Shown: one piece after another, positions 34,624 through 44,533 of the stretch
How the letters are laid out: every line of letters begins with the position of its first letter
Position numbering within the stretch: position 1 is the first letter of the stretch
Assembly: GCA_002205965.3 (NCBI GenBank)
Contig: NADL03000084.1
Span: forward strand, 62,001-126,000
DNA length: 64,000 nucleotides
Origin: Kappaphycus alvarezii
Lineage: Eukaryota > Rhodophyta > Florideophyceae > Gigartinales > Solieriaceae
Direction of reading: 5' to 3'
Position numbers and translations under genes: made by a program
The notes under the pieces: model-generated
Told to the model about the DNA's origin: nothing
Seen by the model: only the letters and a program-made list of their open reading frames with translations
The model's database searches: none

Positions 34624-35222
34624 GAGGACCAAATTAATTGTTATTTCTTAAGTATCTTTTGTTTAGAGTATGTCACAAATTGTTTTATGCATTTCTGGTA
34701 TCTTCTGTAGTTTTGTTCGGACTTTAGGGTAGCTAAAAGTCTATATAAGCTGAGTAAACTGCTTCCTCATGGAGAGGTCAAGCAAGTTGGCAGACAACTT
34801 CAAGCCAAGTCCCAAATAGTTAGGAAGTTGAGAGTCAACTTCAGACCCAAGAAGAATTTATTTTACGCTAGTCACTAAGCATAGGTGGTAGACCCTGCCC
34901 CTTCCATACTTGCTTGTAGCCCATTCAACTTTCTTCCCTATCCACTCTTTTCCGTTCGTTCAACTATACCACGGTAGCACTTTTGTCGCTAGCAACACCT
35001 CCTTCTTGGGGTAATTGGTTCTGAGGATCTCTTCCACTGCTGATTTATCCCTATCAGAAACCTTTGCATTCGTTAATGTCACACTACATTTTCCTTTAGT
35101 ACGTAGTTATCTCTATTTATATAAACCCGGGTTTGAAGCGGCCGGGATAATCAAGCCAGCCTCATCCAAAATTTCAACCACAGTTCAACCTAGATCAAAG
35201 CTTGTGCGCTTAATGACCCACA

Positions 35223-37004
35223 AGCACCCTTCAGAAGGGGAACTGACATCTATGATAACCCGATTAAGGGGGAATTATACAAAATTTGGCATCACTGCCC
35301 TAAATGCACTCTCTTTATGTTCTTAATCTCCCCATTTATGTGCGAGCAATGACATGTCCAGGGTACTTACAAGGGCTTCTGCTGAAAACGCCCACCGCAA
35401 TGCGAGCTCCTAGAGAAAAGTACAGTACGGTACGCCAATTTCACGTGATTTTTTTTACTTTTTACTTCGCTGCTAATAGACTGGCTGATTGGCTATCGAA
35501 AAAGAGCAGTACAGTAGTCTCCCACCCCGAGATCGTCGGCTTCCGCCAACCACAACTGGCCACCTTCTTGTTAGGGAACAACTTCAGCAGTGATAAGACA
35601 GTTCGTCGACGGAACGTCGACAATATCCATACCGCATTGCAGAAGATCTCGGATGCTCACATTCGCGAAACTGTTTAACCACCAACTTCAAGTACCTTAG
35701 AATCGAAGAGTGTGTTTGACACCAGGACAGAAATGTACGCCCGTATGGTCGCAGAAGAAAGTGCCGTTGTGAATCACAATTCGAACAATCGGGACACAAA
35801 GCTGCAAGGTTTCTGGCAGTTCATGTATTCACTAACACCTGAAGGTGCTATGGCCCACAATATTGATGGTTCAAATTAGGGAAGGGAGCAGTGTGCAAAA
35901 CCGCACTGGGGAACCAGGAAAAAAATACCTCCCCATTCTGGGACTAGGGCGACCTACTCGCCTCACGATATCGTTCGGTGGAATGGAAGAATTGCGAATC
36001 CAGGTAATTCCTCTCGCTGCCACTCCTGTACCAACACGGCAAAGCACCGCCGCTCTATTATGTCCTTTCATTACAGGTAAAATAATTTTTTCTTTCTCTC
36101 CAGGGTGATCGCCTTCGTATCGCCCACACTACCCCTTAGGCTTCCCGCATGAGCCCCATGGCTGTTCCAAAGACCGGCGCGGTTTTGTACACCGTGCAAT
36201 TGCCCACTACTGGTGGACTATCGACGCAATATTGCTAAGCTGACACAGGGTCATACGAGGAGATCCAAGTTTGGAAGACTCGTGCAATTTTTGCCGCATT
36301 CTGTACTCGCTCTCTCAGAACAGGAAACACCCTGCCATAGAATGACTCACACAACGGTATGAAGACGCTTGCGTCCCATTCTAGTCCTGCATCGCGATCG
36401 TGGCTACTTCAATCATCGCTTGTTACTATGTACATACGCAACCGCCACTGTCATCGGGAATCCCGAGTAACTCCTGCCAATGCCGTAGGCAAATTTAACC
36501 ATTTACAGCATGACTAACATAGCGGTCGGACAAGGTCAAGAACTTAAATGAAACAGAGACTACGCGTCTCTCCGATTCCCTTCATTCAAAGTCTGCAACC
36601 ACTGTCTACCGCTCCCTTATGTCACTCACTAAACTAACACGTTTACTCCTACCTGTATGACCGGAAACTTAAGAGTCATATGACCCCCTCTTCGTGACGA
36701 AAATCCGACGTTGGCGAGCCATCCGTCCGAACCATTTTGCAAACTCCGCGCGCCCGACGAAAATTCCCCAAATTGTCCAGGGAGATTGCCCATTATGCCC
36801 CACAATGGCATCCGCCAGGAATCGGTGAATAATCTGCTAAGCTCTGTTGGAGAAGATGACATGCTCCCCTAATGGATCTCTACCGAACGAAGCCCCTCCA
36901 TGGCAGTCACTGGCCCCCCCGATGTTGCCTGCCGTCGTGCGTCTCGTAGAATCTCTGCAACTGACATTCGAGCTTGGAAACTTCGACGGCCTACATTCCA
37001 CCTG
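35223..37004 (+). other. Inter-element stretch with an unrecognised broken frame
   Basis: The plus frame 35304-35881 is open except for one stop at 35676-35678 and reads like protein (NNFSSDKTVRRRNVDNIHTAL, then RTEMYARMVAEESAVV and FWQFMYSLTPEGAMAHN). No family is recognised. 36100-36850 holds only short frames. 36850-37004 is the left part of the sequence into which the gypsy element inserted. Confidence 0.35.
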
Positions 37005-37009
37005 GAGGT
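37005..37009 (+). repeat. Target duplication GAGGT, left copy
   Basis: GAGGT precedes the left LTR and is repeated at 44529-44533. Confidence 0.95.
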
Positions 37010-37731
37010 TGATATGGGTAAATCAGCGGGGGAAGAGATCCTCAGAACCAATTACCCTGAGAAGGAGGTGTTGCGAGCGACAAAAGTGCTACCGTGTTAT
37101 TGTTGAACGAACAAGAGGGAGTATATATAGAAGAGAGTTGAGAAAGCTAAAAGCAAGTATAAAAGGGGCAGGGTCTACCACCGACGCTCTGCGACCAGCT
37201 TAGGAAAAAGTTTTCTTGGGTCTGAAGTTGACTCTCAACTTCCTACTACTCGGGACTTGGCTTGAAGTTGTCTGCCAACTTGCTTCACCTCCACTAAAGG
37301 AAGCAGTTTACTCGGCTTATATAGACTTTTGGCTACCCCAAAAGTCTCAAACAAACATACTAATAACCATAAAATGTATTCACGGTAATCGTGTGAACCA
37401 GAGAGACTATTAGAAGAGATTTTCCTCAAGGTAAATATCTAGGTGCCATACCCATGCCAGCCAGCCACCGGCCAGGGGTGGGAATTGATGTGGCCATTAT
37501 ATAGACCTTTCAGAGCTACTTGTAGTATCACCCACAACCTGGAACTGTACTGACATCTACTATGACAGCGTGTCCTAAAATGAAAAAATCAACCGACGAA
37601 TTTGCCACACTCACCCAAATTAAAAATATCTTGCAAATTCAAAAACTGTAAAAATATCTTCCCAATTCCGATACTGTATACAATCATGGTCCTCATCTAG
37701 ATTTTTTTCGTGTGCGAATTTGCGCACATCA
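37010..37731 (-). repeat. 3' LTR of the 37-kb gypsy element
   Basis: 722 bp, partner of 43811-44528 with roughly 20 differences. Has TATA-like GTATATATAG at about 37119. A purine-rich AGAGGG stretch (minus strand) adjoins it inside the element and fits a polypurine tract. Confidence 0.95.
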
Positions 37732-37764
37732 CGCCCTCTCGCTCAAGACGAACGTCCCGACTCG

Positions 37765-40002
37765 TCACTGCTCTTCTTCTGCTTCCGTTAGTGTTCGCTG
37801 TCTTATTGATAAAATGTATGGTCTCTCAAACGGGTACGGATGCAACTGATTACCAATATGATGCTCTAAAAAGTAGGTTCGCATTACTGGTACCTCACTT
37901 TGTAGCATAGCCTCATATATTGGTTTGATCACATCGAGGTGGGGTTGAATACATTCTTCTTCCGTGACTCTTCCGAATCTTCCAAGAGTGAAAAAATATA
38001 TGTGATATGCAAACTCTTCTGGAAGATGCCGGAGGAATGGATGTCGATAAGAAAAGAAGACGCGCATCATCAAGAACGAATCTTCGTAAGATAAGTGCGG
38101 TCCATGTAGCGCCCTAAAACATAAACAGATGCTTATCATGAAATAAGAAATGACCTGCGCATCGTTCGCATCCTCGGAGATATTGCGCAGCCAAAAAGAT
38201 AATCTTCTTCTTCCGACTGTATGCTGTGCATGGTTGTGAAGGAGAGCTAGAGATGAAGTTGTGGTGGACGGTCCCGATGAATGGCCGCGACCAGCTCCTG
38301 ACGTACTGGGACCTGCACGAGGTCCTCTCGGGGGACGACCGGAACCTCTTCTGGGCGGGTTGTTGTCTCCTGAAGGTCCTCCTCTGGTCATCATCACTGC
38401 TTCAGGAGGATCCTCGCCGCCTCCAACGTTCCCAATTTGTGGCGGAGAAACGTAAGGTTCCCATAGAGGATACGGGACCAGCCTGTATTCCATATCCGGG
38501 GGTAAGGCGTAACCTCTCAGTCGCACGTCTTGGTTGTTCTTGAGAAATACGTAAATTGGACGGATAATATTCAGATACGTTTGCGACAAGTCTCCAGCAG
38601 CTACCATTCCATATCTTCCTATAGAGTAATGATATATTACCTCCACAAACTCTGGACCTGCTTCCGTGAACCTTCCGTTTTGGAATGAAAATAGAACTCT
38701 TATTAATAGTCGGAAATCTTCTTCAGGTAGCAATGGTCCGTTCAACGTACGAAAACATAGGCATATATTAATGTAGAAATGGATGATTACGTGGAGTTCG
38801 TAGTAGTCCCGCGTAACCGAGATGATCCATTCCCAGGCCCTTTTTCCTCCCATAGGAATCATTCTATAGTTAAAGATGAGTATGCCCCGTGGTTGCGCAT
38901 AGTCCTGTGTGAGAAGGAATTCTTCAGGCCTCTGATGGTAAGGGACCAGACGACGTGCATGGATGGCCCTCCTTGATCTCTTCCCTGAGCTTGAACAGAG
39001 CTGATAGTGCGGGTGTCTTTCCTCCGTGACGATGCAAGGGTTCGAGTACTTGGTTTGGAAGGCCGGCCACTTCACAGCCTGCTGCATTGCTTTTCCATGT
39101 ACTACAAGTACTTTAGAGCCAACTGAAAAGGTTCTGACTGCAGGTTCTGCATCCTTATTTCTTGTCTGTGTTAGCGCGCGGTGTGATCTCCAGCCTTCGG
39201 TGGCCAGTAGTTCAACTTCCCTACTCTCTTCATCGATAATATTTGTTTCCATGTCTCTCTGTAACATTCTAGGAGCCCTTCCGTACATTAGCTCGAATGG
39301 TGAGCGTCCATTTCTTCCTCTTCTTCGACGGTAGCCGTATAACACTTTTGGTAAGGCATCTTCCCACTGGATTTCATTCTCCAACATAGTTTTCGATATT
39401 GCTCGTTTGATGGTTCCAACCATCCTCTCCGCTTTCCCGTTGGACATAGGAGCGTATGCGAGAACGGTCTTCAGCTGAATCCCTTTCTCTTCCAAAAAAC
39501 GAAGCAGTGAAGTTGCAGTAAAACAAAGGGCGTTATCCGAGATGATCCTTTTTGGAAGACCAAACGGTTCAATTATTTCTTTTTCGATGAATCTCAGTAC
39601 CACCTCAGCATTTGCCTCCTCGACTGCAACTGCTATTGGCCATCCAGTAAGATGTTCCACCCCTATAAGGAGATATTTGTTTCCGGAAGAAGTTTCCTTG
39701 AACGGGCCCGCGAAGTCAATTGAGAAGGTTTCAAAGAGACCGGAAACTGGAAAACTTAGAGTTGTCTTATACTTCCGTATTGGAGTGAATTTTTGGCAGT
39801 TGTCGCAGCTTTTCACGAAATTATAGACGTCCTTATGGATACCGGGCCACCAGAATCTCTCAGTTACGAATTTTTTGGTTGTTTCGAGATCCCAATGCCC
39901 TAGCTCATCATGGAAAGTCCTCAAGATCTTCATTCTTTCTTTCAAAGGGGCCACTAGTCGGGGACCGGCTTTAGTGTGCCGGAAGAGTTTCCCATTCCAC
40001 AA
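37765..40002 (-). CDS. Integrase with duplicated unrecognised C-terminal domain
   Basis: 745 codons open. Residues 1-70 hold the zinc region (H31, H36, C66, C69) and 90-200 the catalytic core with D96, D156 and E192 in exact D,D-35-E spacing, so the enzyme looks active. Integrase similarity ends near residue 365. Residues about 391-520 and 601-730 are two copies of one unrecognised domain, sharing ICLCFR(T/A)L(N/H)GP, R(V)(L/F)FS(F/Y), (L/I)GR(Y/F)G, IIRPIY/VIKPIY and a YP...PY end. An 80-residue Gly/Pro/Arg/Ser-rich linker separates them. The frame follows the reverse transcriptase frame with a 49-bp overlap, so expression needs a frameshift, or one base was lost at the A-run near 40010-40020. 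The first codon here is TTG, not ATG, as expected for a Pol fusion. Confidence 0.88.
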   Translation of the reverse strand: MWNGKLFRHTKAGPRLVAPLKERMKILRTFHDELGHWDLETTKKFVTERFWWPGIHKDVYNFVKSCDNCQKFTPIRKYKTTLSFPVSGLFETFSIDFAGPFKETSSGNKYLLIGVEHLTGWPIAVAVEEANAEVVLRFIEKEIIEPFGLPKRIISDNALCFTATSLLRFLEEKGIQLKTVLAYAPMSNGKAERMVGTIKRAISKTMLENEIQWEDALPKVLYGYRRRRGRNGRSPFELMYGRAPRMLQRDMETNIIDEESREVELLATEGWRSHRALTQTRNKDAEPAVRTFSVGSKVLVVHGKAMQQAVKWPAFQTKYSNPCIVTEERHPHYQLCSSSGKRSRRAIHARRLVPYHQRPEEFLLTQDYAQPRGILIFNYRMIPMGGKRAWEWIISVTRDYYELHVIIHFYINICLCFRTLNGPLLPEEDFRLLIRVLFSFQNGRFTEAGPEFVEVIYHYSIGRYGMVAAGDLSQTYLNIIRPIYVFLKNNQDVRLRGYALPPDMEYRLVPYPLWEPYVSPPQIGNVGGGEDPPEAVMMTRGGPSGDNNPPRRGSGRPPRGPRAGPSTSGAGRGHSSGPSTTTSSLALLHNHAQHTVGRRRLSFWLRNISEDANDAQVISYFMISICLCFRALHGPHLSYEDSFLMMRVFFSYRHPFLRHLPEEFAYHIYFFTLGRFGRVTEEECIQPHLDVIKPIYEAMLQSEVPVMRTYFLEHHIGNQLHPYPFERPYILSIRQRTLTEAEEEQ

Positions 40003-41534
40003 TGTAAAAGCCTTTTGATTCCTGCGTACCCAATTTCGTGTTCAAGATCAACCTTTCTCATTTCTAGTCCATCGAGGAATTTGATCAGTCCGTGAATATT
40101 AGCTTCGTACTCGTTATCGTTCGGCAACTGCAACTCGGCGACTCCGACGATGTCCTCCGAAGCTTTTTCATTTGGAATCAGTGCGTCCCTCAAGCGGGAT
40201 AGGTAATCGGCAGGCTGATTATTGCGTCCGGGTCTATACACAATTTCAAACCGATATTCTGCGAAAATGTCGAGCCATCGGGCCAAGCGGTGATGTACAT
40301 CCTTCTTTTGGAATGCTGTTTTAAGTGCCTGGTGATCAGTTATCAAGACAAATTTCTCGAGTGATAAAAGGTATACGCGAAACTTTTTCAGCGCGAAGAC
40401 GACAGCTAGCGCTTCTTTCTCGCAGACTGAGTATCTCTTTTCCGCATCATTCAGAGTTCGGCTTGCGAATTGAACAGGGTGTAGTCTTCCGTTTTCATCT
40501 TTTTGGGACAAAACGGCACCCAAAGACCGTTCTGAGGCATCTGTCTCCACAACGAATGGTCTCTTGAAATCTGGGTACATGAGAACTGGGGGGACACATA
40601 GCTTATCTTTAAGCTCCTGAAATGCAGTTTCCATTTCCTTGTTCCAGTAAAATTTTCCGTTCTTCGTAGTGCTGGCATGTAACGGTGCTGCAGTCTTGGC
40701 GAAATCTTTGATAAATCTTCTGTAATATGAGGCCAGTCCTAAGAAGCTTCGGACCTCCGTCTTTGAAGCGGGCCTTGGTGCCAACTTTATTTTTTTCGTT
40801 TTCTCTGGATCCACTCTAATTCCCTCTTGGTCGACGATATGACCGAGTAATTGGATAGAAGTTTTCGCAAAGAAGCATTTGCTCAACTTAATTTTCAAGC
40901 TATACTCCGATATCCTCTCCACAACTGTCTTGACGTGCGAGATGTGCTGATCCAATGTTTCTGAGAATATGACGACATCATCGATATAGACTCTTGCGAA
41001 TGGAAGTCCTTTCAAAACCTCGTTCATCATTCTTTGGAATGTAGCTGGTGCATTCATGAGACCAAAAGGCATCACTTCGAACCTGAACGTACCGGCTTTG
41101 CTGGTAAAGGTTGTTTTTTCCTTACATTTTTCATCCAATGGAATCTGCCAATAGCCAGTGTAAAGGTCAATTGAGGTGAAATATCTCCCGTCCTTCAGGT
41201 CCTCGAGGATCTCCTCCATGTTCGGAATCGGAAATCGATCGGGTATCATTCTCTGGTTCAGTTGTCGGTAATCGACGCAAAAACGCAGCTTTCCATCCTT
41301 CTTTGGTGCGACCACAACTGGAAACGACCATGGGGATGAAACTGGTCGAATAATATCATTTTTCAGCATACTTGTAACATTTTCTGAGATAAATTGGTCA
41401 TATTTTGGCGGTTGACGTCTAGGCTTGTGGTAAATCGGTTGAGTGTCGGTAAGTTCGAACGAGTGAGTAACCGGTACACTTGCTTGTCTTAAATCTGAAA
41501 CGCTCCATGCAATTACTTCGGAAGATGTTAACAT
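39954..41534 (-). CDS. Ty3/gypsy reverse transcriptase and RNase H
   Basis: Copies the element RNA into DNA in cytoplasmic particles. The frame has the RT landmarks DIIRPVSSPWSFP (about residue 60), CVDYRQLNQ, TSIDLYTGYWQIP, FEVMPFGLMNAPATFQ and the YIDD catalytic box (residues 183-186), then SKTEVRSFLGLASYYRRF. The RNase H part begins VETDASERSLGAVLS (about 329-344) and continues through CEKEALAVVFALKKF and LITDHQAL, with its acidic catalytic residues in place. It ends 50 bases inside the integrase frame. No stop or lost catalytic residue is visible, unlike all other retroelements here. Confidence 0.93.
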   Translation of the reverse strand: MLTSSEVIAWSVSDLRQASVPVTHSFELTDTQPIYHKPRRQPPKYDQFISENVTSMLKNDIIRPVSSPWSFPVVVAPKKDGKLRFCVDYRQLNQRMIPDRFPIPNMEEILEDLKDGRYFTSIDLYTGYWQIPLDEKCKEKTTFTSKAGTFRFEVMPFGLMNAPATFQRMMNEVLKGLPFARVYIDDVVIFSETLDQHISHVKTVVERISEYSLKIKLSKCFFAKTSIQLLGHIVDQEGIRVDPEKTKKIKLAPRPASKTEVRSFLGLASYYRRFIKDFAKTAAPLHASTTKNGKFYWNKEMETAFQELKDKLCVPPVLMYPDFKRPFVVETDASERSLGAVLSQKDENGRLHPVQFASRTLNDAEKRYSVCEKEALAVVFALKKFRVYLLSLEKFVLITDHQALKTAFQKKDVHHRLARWLDIFAEYRFEIVYRPGRNNQPADYLSRLRDALIPNEKASEDIVGVAELQLPNDNEYEANIHGLIKFLDGLEMRKVDLEHEIGYAGIKRLLHCGMGNSSGTLKPVPD

Positions 41535-41989
41535 GTCGGATATTTTCAGTGAGGCGGGGCGGGAAGGTGCTGCACTTTTCCTTGGATTTCTGCCATTTGG
41601 CGCCCTTTTTCTTCTTGATCCTCAACCTCAATATTTTGAAGGACCTCTTCCGTCGTGCTCACATCTTCATATATGGAATTCGACGTATTCTTATTTTCTT
41701 TGCAAAGGTAATCTTCTTTCATGCTCCGAATTCTGTCCTTTGATTCGATATCATCGCAAAAAGAAACACATTCGGGTTTCAAACTTATCCTAGAATCCAG
41801 TCGTCATCTGTTTCAAACCCGGAATCATAATCGTCCCATGCCATGTTCATTACCCCCGAGGGTACCCTTTTCCACTTCCGAAAGTGTTAGTTGGTTCCGA
41901 ATCTTCGCTGTCATAGCTAGAAGTGAAATCTTCACTGTCCGTTTTTAAATCTTCAGGATGCGTGCTTTTGTCGAAATCCAGGGGCATCT
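41535..41989 (-). pseudogene. Gag-Pol linker with frame breaks
   Basis: Acid-rich protein-like segments occur in three frames in turn: about 42035-41850 (IDGRTVKMPLDFDKST, then SSYDSEDSEPTNTFGSG), about 41855-41790 (DDYDSGFETDDDW), and 41782-41546 (KPECVSFCDDIESKD). They read as one linker interrupted by small indels. Together with the break in the protease end this suggests that this copy needs more than one frame change to make full Pol. Confidence 0.6.
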
Positions 41990-43723
41990 TCACGGTTCTG
42001 CCGTCAATATTAACTGAAACCATTTGGTTGCCCAAGTCAATGCATTCCCTAGTCTTTCCATTGTGGGGCAGCCAATGATTGCATCGAAAGGGAGATCCGG
42101 CATGACAAGAAAGTCTACATCAACTTTAGAGTCCCCAAAGAACACGGAAACCTTGTCAACAGTGCCCATGCATTTTGAGACGGTTCCATCCGCTACAGTT
42201 ATTTTTCGAGTCGTTGGAGTAATTTCGAGACCTAGATCTGTCACCAAAGTTTCTGAAATGAGGTTTGGAACAGCACCCGAATCGAAGAGAGCTTGGGTTT
42301 TCATACCCAATACTTTGACTGGTACCAGCTTAAGACGTCTTGGTGCTGTCGAGGCCGATTGAAGAAACAGTTTCTTACCCTTAGCGGACTTATTAGACCT
42401 GATAATTTTTTTGAGTTCTTTTCTCGCATCCTCTGCGTCGCCCCTCAAAAGTTGACCAAACGTTATCCCAGTTGGGGCCGATGCAAGCTCAGCCACCAAA
42501 TTGTACCTCTTCACATACTCTAGTACGTCCTTAGAGATACTCTTAACTTTCTTACTCTTTTTCGTCTTCTTGGCCGGAGTGACTCCCACTCCTGGAACAA
42601 CTTGATCAGACCTCTTGGTTCGAGGAGGTACAGGTGCTGGGATATGCTCCAGCATTCCATACTCTAGCCTAGGTTTCTTCGATAAAATGTTCCCTTCCCC
42701 ATCCCTTTTTGTCACATTGACTTGACTAATCTCTTCAGCGATGGATACGTTACCGGCATCCGTCAACCTTTGATCCCTTCTATTTTGTAAGATTTTCACC
42801 TCTGGTCCTGACTCACTCCTTGCTTCCGATAAATTTGCTCTTCTGTTGTCTTTAGACCAGCAGTTACTTTCATGATGCCCATATCGACCGCACTTTGCAC
42901 AACGAGTGTTTCTATGTGGATTATCAGGACACCTGTTTGCAAAGTGTCCAGGCTTGTGACAGTAAGAACAGACTTCTGCGGCCTTAGGGGCCCCAGACTG
43001 GTTCTTCTTAATGGTAAGAGTAAGGCTTTCCAACTGCGAGGTTATCATGTCAAGTCGATTATCGAATCGGGTTTCCAACCTTTCTTCCAAGTTTTTGACA
43101 TCGCTCCTGACAGATTCTAATGCCGCTGCACTAGTAGCCGGCCTTTGATAATTCTTTTCAGGATGTACGATAGACATCGATGTGCGGGTTTCCCTCGGTA
43201 CCTCACTCAGTGACTGAAACGTCTCCGAATTTTTGACAAATTCTACTATGGTACCCTTCAGTTCATCAAAAGTGTGAGGGCCCTTGATGAGGAGGAAATC
43301 GGAGAGCCGCTTATCCCCCATAGCCGCCTTACGCAGCATTCCGTACTTGGCTTGGGCGTTGAACCCAGCCTTTTCATAAAGATCACACAAGTACACCAAT
43401 GAGCTTAACAAATCGTCGAAGTTGAGCCGGGCCTCTATGGCGGTACGAATCATCTCATCTGGTTCTACCTCCTTAGCATACTCTTTCACAAGCCACTCAC
43501 ATACCTCACCGAAGTTACGCCCATTCCCGTTAAGAGACCACCCGTCGATAAACTTGGACTTATATTTGTGCTTTGCGTCACCATGAAGATAGGCGAAGAT
43601 ACTTGCGGCCTTCTCTTCATCGCCCTTCTCTCGCATCACAACGTTGACATATGTGTAAAGAAACTCCTCAACGTCTTCAGTCTTGCCCCCTGTGAACGTT
43701 ATACGAGCAGCGTTGAGATCCAT
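41990..43723 (-). CDS. Gag with two zinc knuckles and protease
   Basis: Start chosen at the first ATG (43723, MDLNAARITF); the open frame reaches back to 43798 without an ATG, next to the LTR. Counting from 43798, capsid-type sequence runs to about residue 200, a coiled-coil-like segment lies at about 225-265, and two CCHC knuckles lie at 277-290 (CSYCHKPGHFANRC) and 300-313 (CAKCGRYGHHESNC). A Lys-rich stretch lies at 408-422. An aspartic protease with LFDSGAVPNLISETL (catalytic Asp at about 506) and PFDAIIGCPTM near the end follows. Gag forms the particle and packages RNA; the protease cuts the polyprotein. The frame leaves the family pattern around 42035, where another frame continues, so the protease end is shifted. 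Confidence 0.9.
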   Translation of the reverse strand: MDLNAARITFTGGKTEDVEEFLYTYVNVVMREKGDEEKAASIFAYLHGDAKHKYKSKFIDGWSLNGNGRNFGEVCEWLVKEYAKEVEPDEMIRTAIEARLNFDDLLSSLVYLCDLYEKAGFNAQAKYGMLRKAAMGDKRLSDFLLIKGPHTFDELKGTIVEFVKNSETFQSLSEVPRETRTSMSIVHPEKNYQRPATSAAALESVRSDVKNLEERLETRFDNRLDMITSQLESLTLTIKKNQSGAPKAAEVCSYCHKPGHFANRCPDNPHRNTRCAKCGRYGHHESNCWSKDNRRANLSEARSESGPEVKILQNRRDQRLTDAGNVSIAEEISQVNVTKRDGEGNILSKKPRLEYGMLEHIPAPVPPRTKRSDQVVPGVGVTPAKKTKKSKKVKSISKDVLEYVKRYNLVAELASAPTGITFGQLLRGDAEDARKELKKIIRSNKSAKGKKLFLQSASTAPRRLKLVPVKVLGMKTQALFDSGAVPNLISETLVTDLGLEITPTTRKITVADGTVSKCMGTVDKVSVFFGDSKVDVDFLVMPDLPFDAIIGCPTMERLGNALTWATKWFQLILTAEP

Positions 43724-43810
43724 GATTACAAAAGAAATCCCCCCGAAGTGTTCCTTACTACTGCTCAACTCGAATACCTCGGGTGCAACCCCCTCCACAA
43801 GAGTACCAAA

Positions 43811-44528
43811 TGATAGGGGTAAATCGGCGGGGAAGAGATCCTCAGAACCAATTACCCTGAGAAGGAGGTGTTGCGAGCGACAAAAGTGCTACCGTGGTAT
43901 TGTTGAACGAACAAAAGGGAGTGTATATAGAAGAGAGTTGAGAAGCTACAAGCAAGTATAAAAGGGGCAGGGTCTACCACCGACGCTCTGCGACAGCGTA
44001 AGAAAAAGTTTTCTTGGGTCTGAAGTTGACTCTCAACTTCCTACTACTCGGGACTTGGCTTGAAGTTGTCTGCCAACTTGCTTCACCTCCACTAAAGGAA
44101 GCAGTTTACTCGGCTTATATAGACTTTTGGCTACCCCAAAAGTCTCAAACAAACATACTAATAACCATAAAATGTATTCACGGTAATCGTGTGAACCAGA
44201 GAGACTATTAGAAGATATTTACTCAAGGTAAATATCTAGGTGCCATACCCATGCCAGCCACCCATCGGCCAGGGGTGGGAATTGATGTGGCCATTATATA
44301 GACCTTTCAGAGCTACTTGTAGTATCACCCACAACCTGGAACTGTACTGACATCTACTATGACAGCGTGTCCCAAAAAGAAAAAATCAACCGACGAATTT
44401 GCCACACTCACCCAAATTAAAAATATCTTGCAAATTCAAAAACTGTAAAAATATCTTCCCAATTCCGATACTGTATACAATCATGGTCCTCATCTAGATT
44501 TTTTTCGTGTGCGAAATTACTCACATCA
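43811..44528 (-). repeat. 5' LTR of the 37-kb gypsy element
   Basis: 718 bp, begins TGATAGGGG and ends CACATCA. In element orientation it is followed by TTTGGTACTCTTGTGG, a TGGTA-type primer-binding site whose tRNA I cannot name. Confidence 0.95.
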
Positions 44529-44533
44529 GAGGT

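Larger units (their letters stand above)
33571..35056 (-). mobile_element. 1.5-kb TG...CA insertion with target duplication GAAAC
   Basis: Starts TGTAATAC, ends CCCTATCA and is flanked by GAAAC on both sides (33566-33570, 35057-35061), the mark of integrase-type insertion. Its right part (about 34675-35056) matches, in reverse, the first 380 bp of the 37-kb gypsy LTR. Its left 1.1 kb does not match and holds a 28-bp triple repeat, a small ORF and a GAG-rich tract. It may be a long solo LTR of a related family or a chimeric LTR with captured DNA. Confidence 0.75.
33187..35222 (+). repeat. LTR of the chromovirus family, split by an insertion
   Basis: 33187 (or 33217)-33570 and 35062-35222 together match the reverse complement of the 10043-10560 LTR: the middle (TGACCTCATTGGTACACTT..., 33363) and the end (GGGTTTGAAGCGGCCG..., then TTAATGACCCACA at 35222). 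The two halves are separated by the 33571-35056 insertion. The left edge is uncertain and no target duplication for the LTR itself was confirmed. No internal genes, so this is probably a solo LTR. Confidence 0.8.
37010..44528 (-). mobile_element. Near-complete Ty3/gypsy retrotransposon
   Basis: LTRs at 37010-37731 and 43811-44528 begin TGATA and end CATCA on the plus strand, are about 97 percent identical by eye, and are bounded by a perfect target duplication GAGGT. Between them, on the minus strand, are Gag with two zinc knuckles and protease, reverse transcriptase and RNase H, then integrase, the Ty3/gypsy order. The high LTR identity indicates a recent insertion, yet there are frame breaks in the protease end, the Gag-Pol linker and before the integrase. 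No chromodomain is seen; Pol instead ends in a duplicated unrecognised domain. Confidence 0.95.

Noticed and set aside
38226-39334. Plus-strand frames across the Pol tail
   Set aside because: Shadows of the 745-codon minus-strand frame, which has a full integrase.
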